In this document: in pieces, positions 10,161-16,836 of the stretch
Layout: the number at the start of each line of letters is the position of its first letter
Numbering within the stretch: position 1 is the stretch's first letter
Assembly: GCA_028712075.1 (NCBI GenBank)
Contig: JAQTQX010000027.1
Location: 1 to 44,435 of the forward strand
Direction: 5' to 3'
Length of the DNA: 44,435 nt
Source: Desulfuromonadaceae bacterium
Lineage (GTDB): Bacteria; Desulfobacterota; Desulfuromonadia; Geobacterales; Pseudopelobacteraceae
Translations under genes and position numbers: made by a program
Notes under the pieces: model-generated
The model's input: only the letters and a program-made list of their open reading frames with translations
Databases searched by the model: none
Told to the model about the DNA's origin: nothing

Positions 10161-11565
10161 TATTTTAATTATCGATGATGACCGGTTGGTGTGCCAGTCG
10201 TTATCCCTTGTGGCAAAACAGAGCGGCCACAAGGTAACAAGCGCCCATAATTTACGTGATGGTTTGGAGAATGCCATCGCCGAACCATTCGATGTCGTTT
10301 TCCTAGATGTCAACCTGCCTGATGGCAATGGCCTCGAATTTTTGTCCAAATTGCCTGAACTCCCTTCGTCCCCTGAAATCATCATCATGACCGGTTATGG
10401 CGATCCGCATGGAGCCGAGTTTGCTCTGAAATGCGGCGCATGGGACTATCTCGAAAAAGGCGCCTCGGTCAAGGAAATCTCACTCTCCCTGGTTCGGGCA
10501 CTTCAATATCGGAAACAAAAGCAGATTGGAAATGATGCCAATACTGCGCTACCCCTTAAAAGAGATGGAATTATCGGTAACAGTGCACGATTAAAGGAAT
10601 GCCTGGATTACGTTGCCCAGGCTGCAATCAGTGACTCCAGCGTGCTCATAACAGGAGAAACTGGAACCGGCAAGGAGTTATTTGCCACGGCGGTCCATCA
10701 AAACAGCGATCGTCGTGACAAAAAATTTGTGGTGGTAGACTGCGCGTCGCTTCCGGAAAACCTGATCGAAGGGATGCTGTTTGGTCACGAAAAAGGGGCG
10801 TTCACCAACGCGGATCAGGCACGGGAAGGGTTGATCTACCAAGCCAACGGCGGCACACTTTTTCTGGACGAGATTGGAGAGATGCCGCTTTCGTTGCAGA
10901 AAGTTTTTCTGCGGGTTTTGCAGGAACATCGCTTTCGGCCACTGGGGAGCAACCGCGAGCTGGAAAGTAACTTCAGGCTTGTTGCTGCCACCAACCGCAA
11001 TTTGGATGAGATGGCCAAAAGCGAACGCTTTCGGGCAGATCTTCTCTTCCGCATCAGTACCTTTGTGGTCGAGTTGCCGACCTTGCGGGAGCGTCCTGAA
11101 GACATAAAGGCGTTAGCGCGCCACCATACCGACCGGATTTGTGAACATTACGGCATACCTTCCAAGGAGTTTTCCCCCGAATTTCTGAGTATGCTGGCTG
11201 CCTACAGCTGGCCGGGCAATGTCCGGGAACTGGTCAATACTCTTGAACGTACCATAGCGGCAACGCGTTTCGAAACGATGCTCTTTCCCAAACATCTCCC
11301 GCTTAATCTGAGAATCGAAGTCACCAAAAGTTCCGTGAAACGTGAGGAGCCAGCCCACCCCTCCGTTGAGCACACTTTTTCCTGTAAATTTCCCCAGCTT
11401 CATGAACTGCGCGACTCGGTCTATGCCAATGCCGAGAAGCAGTACCTCGTTGATCTTATGGCACATACCGGCAATAGTGTTGCTGAGGCGTGCCGCATCT
11501 CAGATCTGTCCCAATCGCGTCTCTATGCGCTGCTCAAGAAGCATGGCATTCACCATCAGCACTGA
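10153..11565 (+). CDS. NtrC-family sigma-54 activator with a GAFTNA loop
   Basis: A 470-residue regulator. Receiver with IIDDD and D52 (LDVNLPD); AAA+ domain with GETGTGKE, Walker B FLDEIGEMP and an arginine-finger region; C-terminal Fis-like helix-turn-helix (SVAEACRISDLSQSRLYALL). The sigma-54 contact loop is GAFTNA (215-220), with asparagine where the consensus has glycine. The ATG at 10153 has AGAGGGG just upstream and overlaps the hybrid kinase stop. It ends about 255 bases before a sigma-54 promoter at 11820, making it a natural candidate activator for the respiratory units that follow. Its receiver ends YLEKGAS, without the usual KP dipeptide. Confidence 0.95.
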   Translation: MANILIIDDDRLVCQSLSLVAKQSGHKVTSAHNLRDGLENAIAEPFDVVFLDVNLPDGNGLEFLSKLPELPSSPEIIIMTGYGDPHGAEFALKCGAWDYLEKGASVKEISLSLVRALQYRKQKQIGNDANTALPLKRDGIIGNSARLKECLDYVAQAAISDSSVLITGETGTGKELFATAVHQNSDRRDKKFVVVDCASLPENLIEGMLFGHEKGAFTNADQAREGLIYQANGGTLFLDEIGEMPLSLQKVFLRVLQEHRFRPLGSNRELESNFRLVAATNRNLDEMAKSERFRADLLFRISTFVVELPTLRERPEDIKALARHHTDRICEHYGIPSKEFSPEFLSMLAAYSWPGNVRELVNTLERTIAATRFETMLFPKHLPLNLRIEVTKSSVKREEPAHPSVEHTFSCKFPQLHELRDSVYANAEKQYLVDLMAHTGNSVAEACRISDLSQSRLYALLKKHGIHHQH

Positions 11566-11584
11566 TAACGTTACTGCGCGCTTG

Positions 11585-11614
11585 CTGTTATGCAGGAATT
11601 TTCCTGCATAACAG
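11585..11614 (+). repeat. Perfect 14-bp inverted repeat
   Basis: Left arm CTGTTATGCAGGAA, spacer TT, right arm TTCCTGCATAACAG. It lies 20 bases after the regulator stop. As RNA it would form a strong hairpin, but no T-run follows, so it is not a standard intrinsic terminator. As DNA it could be an operator. Confidence 0.7.
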
Positions 11615-11819
11615 GAAACGTAATTATCAGTTATCCATCCTCGTAATTACCTATAAATAAAGGTATTCCTGGACTTTTTCCCTTGTTGCAGTACCCATAG
11701 AGTCAGAGTTGTGTTGGTGCGGAACGGTCATATATCCATTCGTGTTGATAATGCATAACCATATGATATTATTTAGTTATATTCGGGTAAATTCGATTCT
11801 GTTATTTATTTATTTACGT

Positions 11820-11835
11820 TGGCACTCTGCTTGCT
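11820..11835 (+). promoter_or_regulatory. Sigma-54 promoter of unit A
   Basis: TGGCACTCTGCTTGCT matches the consensus TGGCAC-N5-TTGC[AT] exactly, with GG and GC at correct spacing. It lies about 48 bases before the ATG at 11883. It would drive the operon 11883-14672. Confidence 0.88.
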
Positions 11836-11882
11836 TTTGGAAGGGTGTACATCAAATCACCAATAGCTGGAAGGAGATTGCC

Positions 11883-12164
11883 ATGAAATCCAACGATCTG
11901 AAAAGCAAAGCGCAGAAGGTAGCCAATGTGATGATTATAGGTATGGTAGTGGTGGGAACCGTTATTTTTGCGGTTATCAATCAGGTATCAACGGGAGCCG
12001 AGCTTATGCCCAAACTGTTCCTGCTTTTCTTCGGCGCAATCATCACCATTCAGGTAATTCCCAGTCTGATACTGCTGGCCAAAATGATTAAGGGCGTTGC
12101 CTCCATCGGCCAGAAAAATCAGGAATCTGTCAAAGAGTCAGCCCACAACGGTTCAGACAAATAG
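11883..12164 (+). CDS. Small membrane protein of the Q-x-[IV]-P family (divergent member)
   Basis: A 93-residue protein with an N-terminal TM helix (about 14-34) and a second (about 42-63) carrying LFFGAIITIQVIPSLILL, which matches the Q-x-[IV]-P motif of five other small proteins in this window. The C-terminus is polar and charged. This copy differs by having an uncleaved-looking first helix instead of a signal peptide. The ATG at 11883 has AAGGAG about 7 nt upstream; the upstream extension of the frame crosses the sigma-54 promoter and is not coding. First gene of unit A. Function unknown. Confidence 0.82.
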   Translation: MKSNDLKSKAQKVANVMIIGMVVVGTVIFAVINQVSTGAELMPKLFLLFFGAIITIQVIPSLILLAKMIKGVASIGQKNQESVKESAHNGSDK

Positions 12165-12201
12165 AATGCGTCACTGATCACCAAGTGACAAAGAGGCGGC
12201 C

Positions 12202-12567
12202 ATGGAAGAGCACGGTATATTGGTTGCGGATAAGGATACAGAATTTTTGAGAGAGGTAACTGACCATTTTTCCGATGCCGGTTATCAGGTCGAGACCACT
12301 CATTCGGCAGTCCATATCATCAGCAGCATTCTGGAAAAACAGACTCCGGTTGTACTGTTGGGAAGCGATTTTGATAAAAAAATCAATCTGGTTGAACTGC
12401 TCCAGTTTCTGAAAAAATGCAATCGTCACCTTGCAGTGATTCTGGTGTCAGATGAAGAATCGCTTCCTGTTGTCAAAAAAGTGAGAAAAGAAGGTGTATT
12501 TCAGTATGCGCTGAGACCAGTAAATGAATTCAAGCAATCGGTTGGATGCACATTCAGTGCGGCATAG
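12202..12567 (+). CDS. Degenerate receiver-domain protein (pseudo-receiver)
   Basis: A stand-alone 121-residue protein with a receiver-like alternation of strands and helices. The first strand ends ILVADKD, resembling the acidic pocket. The third strand reads VVLLGSDFD, with G54 where the phosphorylated aspartate should be. The conserved lysine of the KP dipeptide is R105 (LRPVNEF). LVSD keeps the serine/threonine position. It therefore probably does not accept phosphate the usual way and may be a fixed-state protein-interaction module. GAGG precedes the ATG by 5 nt. It sits between two small membrane protein genes in unit A, an unusual place for a regulator. Confidence 0.72.
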   Translation: MEEHGILVADKDTEFLREVTDHFSDAGYQVETTHSAVHIISSILEKQTPVVLLGSDFDKKINLVELLQFLKKCNRHLAVILVSDEESLPVVKKVRKEGVFQYALRPVNEFKQSVGCTFSAA

Positions 12568-12633
12568 GGGCGTCGCTCCAGGCAAATGATAAACCAGAAT
12601 AAGAAAGCACAATTAACGAAGGAGGAACAGATC

Positions 12634-12870
12634 ATGTGGCCAACACTAGCAAGAATCACGAGAGTTTCAAGTATTCTGGCAGCAACAGCCGTTCCGGCTC
12701 TGGCTACCGCAGAGAGCAGAGGCAGTTCATCTGAACCGTTAGTCTGGGGATTTTTAGGCTTGTGTTCACTGATAGTAATTGCCCAGATTATTCCGGTGAT
12801 CGGATTATTCAAGAAACAGTCAGAGGAAGTTGCCAAACAGCCGAAAGCTGTTAAAGCTGAACAGTTGTAA
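12634..12870 (+). CDS. Small membrane protein of the Q-x-[IV]-P family
   Basis: 78 residues. An N-terminal signal-like helix ends at an AxA site (PALATA), followed by a short SSS-rich linker and one TM segment with LIVIAQIIPVIGLF, giving the Q-x-[IV]-P motif. The tail is lysine-rich. GGAGG lies 8 nt before the ATG. Homologous in layout to 11883, 15881, 16208, 22755 and 23073. It lies directly upstream of the heptaheme cytochrome gene, suggesting an accessory or structural role in that membrane complex (inference). Confidence 0.82.
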   Translation: MWPTLARITRVSSILAATAVPALATAESRGSSSEPLVWGFLGLCSLIVIAQIIPVIGLFKKQSEEVAKQPKAVKAEQL

Positions 12871-12905
12871 TAGACAAGACACGTCTTAACAATGAGGAGG
12901 TTACC

Positions 12906-13985
12906 GTGAAAAATAGGCACTTTTCGCTATTAATCAAATACGCCATTGCTATAGTACTGAGCATACCCTGCATCGGCGCTGGCAATAGGGCAGATGCCGC
13001 CGATTATTCCTTTGGCGATGGCGCGAGTAAAAATGCAGCCTGTATCGCCTGTCACAGCGACCAGTCGAAGGTCAGCGGTCTCAATTTATTGGATCAGAAT
13101 CAATTTGGTCATACCACACATGCCAAGTTTGGTTGCACAACATGCCACGAAACCATTACCAGTGAACATCCTGGAGTTAAGTCAGCCGCCAACACAACCA
13201 GTTGCGGTGATTGCCATGGCGATACTACCTCCCAGTATTCAGCCAGTGTCCACGCGAAAAATGCACCATGCAGCGGATGTCATAACCCGCACCGGGTGAA
13301 TACGGCAATAGAAATCCCGGCAACCGAAATGAACAAACAATGTGCCGTATGCCATACCTCTATCAAAATAACAGCCTCCCACGCGAAGTGGCTTCCGCAG
13401 ACCGGGCTGCATCTCGGGGCGATCGCCTGTATTACCTGCCACAGCAAGGCAGAAAACTTTGTGATCAGTATCTATATTGCCAAGCGGGATGGAGCCGACC
13501 CGGAATCGAAACCGACATTGATGACGTATGAAGAGTTGCATATATATTCAAAGGATGAAGATGTTCAGTACCTTATCGACAGAAACAAGGACCATTATAT
13601 TTCTCTGGACGAACTCCGGAAATTTAATAACGATTCGTCAAATAAAGACATGTACCTAAAAGCCATGTTTACACCGGTAAAGCCAACCCACTCATTTCAG
13701 ACTTTCGATAATCGATGGGATTGTACATTCTGCCACGCATCCGGATCCGAAATAATGCAGACCAGTTACCTGTCTTTCCCTAAGGAAAATGGAGTCTTTC
13801 AGCAAGTCGCGGTCGAGAAAGGCGCAGCCTTAGATGCCTTACGCGCCATTCCCAATTTCTATCTGATGGGATCTACGCGCAATGGTACGCTTAATATTAT
13901 TGGATCGCTTATCATAGTCGGTGGGCTGATCATGCCGGTTGGACACGGATTTCTCAGATTCCTGAGCAGAAAAAACAGACAATAA
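12906..13985 (+). CDS. Heptaheme c-type cytochrome with EF-hand loop and C-terminal anchor
   Basis: A 359-residue exported cytochrome. Signal peptide ends near residue 31. Seven CX2CH sites: CIACH 46, CTTCH 77, CGDCH 100, CSGCH 122, CAVCH 146, CITCH 175 and CTFCH 273. Between hemes 6 and 7 lies a canonical 12-residue EF-hand loop (225-236, DRNKDHYISLDE). One TM helix near 329-350 anchors it on the periplasmic face. The start is GTG at 12906, with GAGGAGG just upstream. The next gene is a cytochrome b, so the pair probably forms a quinone-linked cytochrome b/c complex. Electron direction cannot be read from sequence. Confidence 0.9.
   Translation: MKNRHFSLLIKYAIAIVLSIPCIGAGNRADAADYSFGDGASKNAACIACHSDQSKVSGLNLLDQNQFGHTTHAKFGCTTCHETITSEHPGVKSAANTTSCGDCHGDTTSQYSASVHAKNAPCSGCHNPHRVNTAIEIPATEMNKQCAVCHTSIKITASHAKWLPQTGLHLGAIACITCHSKAENFVISIYIAKRDGADPESKPTLMTYEELHIYSKDEDVQYLIDRNKDHYISLDELRKFNNDSSNKDMYLKAMFTPVKPTHSFQTFDNRWDCTFCHASGSEIMQTSYLSFPKENGVFQQVAVEKGAALDALRAIPNFYLMGSTRNGTLNIIGSLIIVGGLIMPVGHGFLRFLSRKNRQ
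13578..13613 (+). other. EF-hand calcium-binding loop inside the heptaheme cytochrome
   Basis: Encodes D225-x-N227-x-D229-H-Y-I232-x-x-x-E236. Ligand positions 1, 3, 5 and 12 and the hydrophobic position 8 fit the EF-hand pattern; position 6 is histidine instead of glycine. Helical sequence flanks both sides. Dockerin-like single loops also fit. Confidence 0.65.
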
Positions 13986-14006
13986 TTACACAAAAGGAGT
14001 TCCGCT

Positions 14007-14672
14007 ATGAGTGAAAAAATGGTCTATCTACAACCGGTTCCCGTCCGTATCTGGCACTGGCTTAACGCCCTGGGAATAGTAACTCTGTGTCTTTCGGGTG
14101 CCCAAATCCGCTTCCCTGAATATATATCATTTTTAGGGAGTTACCGGTCAGCCATCATGCTGCACAACACTGCCGGAATCGTAGTAGCACTATCCTTTTC
14201 CATCTGGTTCTTCTATTACAAAATTGTTGCCAACTCTCTGGCCGAAATATACATCCCTAAGGGAAGTGATTTAACGACCGGGTTGTTTAAGCAAATCGTT
14301 TTTTACTTCTTTGCTTACTTTTTTGGAGCACCCAATCCGCACCATGCCACTCCGAAGAGCAAGTTTAATCCACTGCAGAAATCTGCTTATCTGGCTATTA
14401 TGTTTGTACTGATGCCGTTCGTAAGTCTGACAGGTATTCTGCTGATGAACGCCGGTCCGATGCGTGAGATAGTCATGGTGATCGGCGGGCTCAAGATTCT
14501 GGTTGTAATTCACTATTTGACAGCATGCTCGCTGACCGCTTTTATATTCACCCATGTCTACCTTGCGACTCTGGGTTCAACACCACTCGCCTATTTCAAG
14601 CCGATGTGGACCGGTTGGGAAAAGGTAGAACATCACGGGATGGAACATTCACAGGTTGAACATTCGCACTGA
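14007..14672 (+). CDS. Diheme cytochrome b (b561/thiosulfate-reductase-type membrane subunit)
   Basis: 221 residues with four or more TM helices. Histidines placed as in the bacterial di-heme b561 family: H17 (RIWHWLNA), H53 (MLHNTAG), H169 (VIHYLTA) and H183 (FTHVYLATLG). Such proteins oxidise or reduce quinones in the inner membrane and pass electrons to a periplasmic partner, here most likely the heptaheme cytochrome encoded 21 bases upstream. The C-terminal tail is rich in histidine and glutamate (EHHGMEHSQVEHSH) and could bind metal. AAAGGAG precedes the ATG. Last gene of unit A. Confidence 0.9.
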   Translation: MSEKMVYLQPVPVRIWHWLNALGIVTLCLSGAQIRFPEYISFLGSYRSAIMLHNTAGIVVALSFSIWFFYYKIVANSLAEIYIPKGSDLTTGLFKQIVFYFFAYFFGAPNPHHATPKSKFNPLQKSAYLAIMFVLMPFVSLTGILLMNAGPMREIVMVIGGLKILVVIHYLTACSLTAFIFTHVYLATLGSTPLAYFKPMWTGWEKVEHHGMEHSQVEHSH

Positions 14673-14680
14673 TCCATTAC

Positions 14681-14727
14681 TTCTGCGGCTCGCCGGTATC
14701 GAAAGTGGAATGCCGGCAGCCGCAGAA
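14681..14727 (+). terminator. Strong hairpin after unit A
   Basis: TTCTGCGGCT-C-GCCGG pairs with CCGGCAGCCGCAGAA, a 15-bp stem with one bulged base and a 16-base loop, 9 bases after the cytochrome b stop. A second stem (14738-14758) with a T-run follows; together they likely end unit A. Confidence 0.6.
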
Positions 14728-14737
14728 AACGCTTTCT

Positions 14738-14758
14738 TTCCTGCGCCGCAGGAATTTT
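14738..14758 (+). terminator. Intrinsic terminator of unit A
   Basis: TTCCTGC-GCC-GCAGGAA followed directly by TTTT and a pyrimidine-rich stretch. Compact GC stem plus short T-run fits a rho-independent terminator. Confidence 0.6.
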
Positions 14759-14880
14759 CCTCTTCAACAGCCGTCCGTTATCTCCCACTACAGCCCATCT
14801 TCCTGACAAGCCACTTCTCTGCATTTCTTATCTTATTGAAATGACTATTGTTGTATATTTGTTCGTGTATAGCGCATAGT

Positions 14881-14896
14881 TGGCACTCCACTTGCT
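14881..14896 (+). promoter_or_regulatory. Sigma-54 promoter of unit B
   Basis: TGGCACTCCACTTGCT, exact match to TGGCAC-N5-TTGC[AT]. It lies 38 bases before the ATG at 14934 and downstream of the unit A terminators, so it starts a separate transcript. Confidence 0.88.
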
Positions 14897-14933
14897 AAGT
14901 GTTAATGCATCAAGCAAAAACAGGAGGTCTGCC

Positions 14934-15455
14934 ATGTTAAGAAAACTAATTCCAACCATATCTTCTGAAAAAAGAATTGGCTCAGGCACTGCCAACCCGT
15001 CACGTGGAACCTCTGTGGATGGCCTTTATCACCAATTGCGGAGCGGTCTCTGGGGGTTGTTGATTTTCCTTGCTGTCAGTATTATAGTTTTGCGCTTTAA
15101 TGACCGGAGTCTTGTCGGGACATTACCAGCGAATATTATGGAATGGCTCGGGTCAACACCGTCCACCATCCTGGTTAATTGTGTCTTTGGCGCTTCGACA
15201 GTCAGCTCTCTGATCGTCATAGGGGGGAGAATCTACCACAACCTTAAACCTGGCAAAACGTCGACCCATCTCTGGTTCAGGGTGTTCTTTTATGTGCTGT
15301 ACTTCGTCTCGGGCGCCTTGAGTGATTACTTTAATGTGGTTTTTATTTCGGGGCTTGTCGTTCTTGGTCTTCAGCATTACAACGTCTGGAATTATTATAT
15401 GCTGGCCATTGAAACTACTACGGACAAATTCAACAGCATTAAGGTGAATAATTGA
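14934..15455 (+). CDS. Integral membrane protein of unknown function, paralogue of 21694
   Basis: 173 residues with about four hydrophobic helices after a polar N-terminus. It shares pattern and short identities with the protein at 21694-22233: LG..PS near the middle, an aromatic helix, then D-Y-x-x-V-F, a glycine, LG and a W-x-Y ending. No catalytic motif is recognised. The start at 14934 is set by AGGAGG 7 nt upstream; the frame upstream runs through the sigma-54 promoter. It forms its own transcription unit between a sigma-54 promoter and a clear terminator. Presumably linked to the neighbouring respiratory complexes, but no function can be assigned. Confidence 0.82.
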   Translation: MLRKLIPTISSEKRIGSGTANPSRGTSVDGLYHQLRSGLWGLLIFLAVSIIVLRFNDRSLVGTLPANIMEWLGSTPSTILVNCVFGASTVSSLIVIGGRIYHNLKPGKTSTHLWFRVFFYVLYFVSGALSDYFNVVFISGLVVLGLQHYNVWNYYMLAIETTTDKFNSIKVNN

Positions 15456-15524
15456 TGCCATCAGTATGACGACATAATTTATTGAGCGTGCGGGCCACAT
15501 TAGCGGTGGCCTCAGACTGCAGAC

Positions 15525-15557
15525 AAAGTCTTCGCCACTGGCGGGGACTTTTTTTTT
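15525..15557 (+). terminator. Rho-independent terminator of unit B
   Basis: AAAGTCTTCGCC-ACT-GGCGGGGACTTT (two G-U pairs) followed by a run of nine T. A smaller hairpin, GGCCAC/GTGGCC, lies just upstream at 15493-15511. Confidence 0.85.
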
Positions 15558-15676
15558 GAGGACTCTGATAGTGTATAGAAAAAATATGCATATACGTGCC
15601 GCCCGCGACAAAAATATACTCATCTGTAAAATCAGGTAGTTATAAAGAATAAAATGAAGATGATTGCCCACAGGAT

Positions 15677-15684
15677 TGTATACA
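15677..15684. promoter_or_regulatory. TGTATACA palindrome, candidate activator site
   Basis: Self-complementary 8-mer 119 bases before the sigma-54 promoter at 15803. The same 8-mer occurs at 16472-16479 and 34719-34726, each ahead of a promoter in this window. Confidence 0.35.
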
Positions 15685-15728
15685 GTTTTTATACTTGTTG
15701 TCTTGAAACTGCGGATAATGTCTGCAGG

Positions 15729-15741
15729 GTATCAACATACA
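15729..15741. promoter_or_regulatory. GTATCAACATACA motif, candidate regulator site
   Basis: GTAT-CAAC-ATAC is an inverted repeat 62 bases before the sigma-54 promoter at 15803. The same 13-mer recurs at 16782-16794 before the pentaheme cytochrome gene. Confidence 0.4.
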
Positions 15742-15802
15742 TATGTAAAAAAACTGTGCAAATACAGCTTGATATAATTCATTATGAGAGCAGCGACTCC
15801 TT

Positions 15803-15818
15803 TGGCACGCTCAGTGCA
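15803..15818 (+). promoter_or_regulatory. Sigma-54 promoter of unit C
   Basis: TGGCACGCTCAGTGCA: perfect -24 element and correct spacing, with GTGCA for TTGCA at -12. It lies 63 bases before the ATG at 15881. Confidence 0.82.
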
Positions 15819-15880
15819 AATCAGTGGCATAGTACGGACATATTTCATTACAAGCGTTAGCTTATTGGATGGAGGTTGCC

Positions 15881-16138
15881 ATGAATGGAAAACAGACTTT
15901 GACAGCAGTATGCGGCGCCGTTGCACTCAGTTTCACAACAAGCGGCGGAGCTTATGCCTCCTTGGGCACAACCGGCAATGCCATCGTTAATTCTCCTCTT
16001 ACTTTGCTCTTTCTCTCTTTCTGTGCTTTGGTGGTTGTTGTTCAGTGTATACCGGCGATTACCATGTTTTACCGTATGTTTAAAGGGACTTTTTCCGCGG
16101 TTGAAAAGAAAGTTTTGGATGAAGCAAACAATAAGTAA
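15881..16138 (+). CDS. Small membrane protein of the Q-x-[IV]-P family
   Basis: 85 residues. Signal-like N-terminus ending GGAYA, then a Ser/Thr/Gly linker and one TM helix containing LFLSFCALVVVVQCIPAI, followed by a charged tail. Close paralogue of the next gene (16208) and of 22755. GGAGG lies 5 nt before the ATG at 15881; an in-frame start 12 bases upstream would lack this spacing. First gene of unit C. Function unknown; the same family precedes the cytochrome genes in unit A. Confidence 0.84.
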   Translation: MNGKQTLTAVCGAVALSFTTSGGAYASLGTTGNAIVNSPLTLLFLSFCALVVVVQCIPAITMFYRMFKGTFSAVEKKVLDEANNK

Positions 16139-16207
16139 CCAATGAAAAAGTGAGTTACGGATTAGACCCTCTGATTTTATGCAGTATCAATACAAAAAGG
16201 AGATAAT

Positions 16208-16462
16208 ATGAACGCACAACGATCTTTTGCGACAGTAAGCGGTTCAGTTGCCCTTTGTCTCGCAACCAGCGCAGGAGCCTTTGCCTCCTCAGGCATAACC
16301 AACAAAGTGTTTGTGAGCGGTCCCCTGATTCTGCTCTTTCTTGGTTTCTGCGCTTTGGTGGTTGTTATCCAGTGTATCCCGGCTATTGTCATGCTTTACG
16401 GCATGATCAAAAAAACAGCGAGAAGCGCGGAAAAAACAACCGAGAGCGCCAATTATAATTAA
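16208..16462 (+). CDS. Small membrane protein of the Q-x-[IV]-P family
   Basis: 84 residues, the clearest member. Signal-like N-terminus ending AGAFA, linker SSGITNKVFVSGP, then one TM with LLFLGFCALVVVIQCIPAI and MLYGMIKK. The 22755 protein shares almost the whole linker and helix. AAGGAG precedes the ATG by 6 nt. Tandem with 15881, implying local duplication, and just upstream of the pentaheme/FeS/NrfD genes. Confidence 0.86.
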   Translation: MNAQRSFATVSGSVALCLATSAGAFASSGITNKVFVSGPLILLFLGFCALVVVIQCIPAIVMLYGMIKKTARSAEKTTESANYN

Positions 16463-16471
16463 ACACCATTG

Positions 16472-16479
16472 TGTATACA
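16472..16479. promoter_or_regulatory. TGTATACA palindrome
   Basis: Lies 6 bases before the candidate -35 element of the promoter at 16486. Same 8-mer as at 15677 and 34719. Confidence 0.3.
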
Positions 16480-16485
16480 AAAATA

Positions 16486-16515
16486 TTGACAGACTAAATT
16501 TAATAAGAATATATA
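16486..16515 (+). promoter_or_regulatory. Candidate sigma-70 promoter inside unit C
   Basis: TTGACA, 18 bases, TATATA. The -35 is consensus; the -10 is 4 of 6. It would give a second transcript from 16536 onward, independent of sigma-54. Confidence 0.4.
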
Positions 16516-16535
16516 GCCGTTAAAGGAGACTAGAT

Positions 16536-16709
16536 ATGGATTTGTCATCAGTAGGCGAAGTAAAGGAAGTTTTTACCCTGGTAGATTATTATTCATACAT
16601 TAAGAGTATGGAATATCTTATCTGTATCGCCTTTTTCGTCGGGTTCCCCATGTTTTACCGTTACATAAACAAGAAAGAAGACGATACAACCTCTGACTCC
16701 GGCCACTAG
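16536..16709 (+). CDS. 57-residue single-span membrane protein
   Basis: A short gene with AAAGGAG 8 nt before its ATG. The protein starts with an acidic, possibly amphipathic segment (MDLSSVGEVKEVFTL), has one TM helix (about 26-42, YLICIAFFVGFPMFYRY) and ends in a charged KKEDD tail. It is not a Q-x-[IV]-P protein. It lies ahead of the pentaheme, iron-sulfur and NrfD-like genes, where small subunits of respiratory complexes are often found, so a stabilising role is plausible but unproven. Confidence 0.72.
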   Translation: MDLSSVGEVKEVFTLVDYYSYIKSMEYLICIAFFVGFPMFYRYINKKEDDTTSDSGH

Positions 16710-16780
16710 GTCAAGTTTCTTCGTACGAACCCCTCGGTGAAAAAACTGCATACGACCTGAATAATTGCGGAGTGTGTAGT

Positions 16781-16794
16781 TGTATCAACATACA
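16781..16794. promoter_or_regulatory. TGTATCAACATACA inverted repeat
   Basis: TGTAT-CAAC-ATACA, 43 bases before the pentaheme gene; shares 13 bases with 15729-15741. Candidate regulator site within unit C. Confidence 0.4.
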
Positions 16795-16836
16795 CGCTAA
16801 ATAATAAAATCTGAGCATGTAAAGGAGAGTGTTACT

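Larger units (their letters stand above)
11566..11882. other. Intergenic region with long palindrome and sigma-54 promoter
   Basis: About 317 bases between the NtrC-type regulator and the first small membrane protein gene. It holds a 14-bp perfect inverted repeat (11585-11614), then AT-rich sequence, and a sigma-54 promoter at 11820-11835. Activator-binding sites would be expected about 80-150 bases upstream of the promoter (about 11670-11740), but no clear palindrome is visible there. Confidence 0.6.
15456..15880. other. Intergenic region with terminator, palindromes and sigma-54 promoter
   Basis: 425 bases. It holds a terminator for unit B (15525-15557), then AT-rich DNA with two palindromic candidates (TGTATACA at 15677-15684; GTATCAACATAC at 15729-15740), and a sigma-54 promoter at 15803-15818. 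The layout is what an enhancer-dependent promoter region should look like. No gene seen. Confidence 0.65.
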
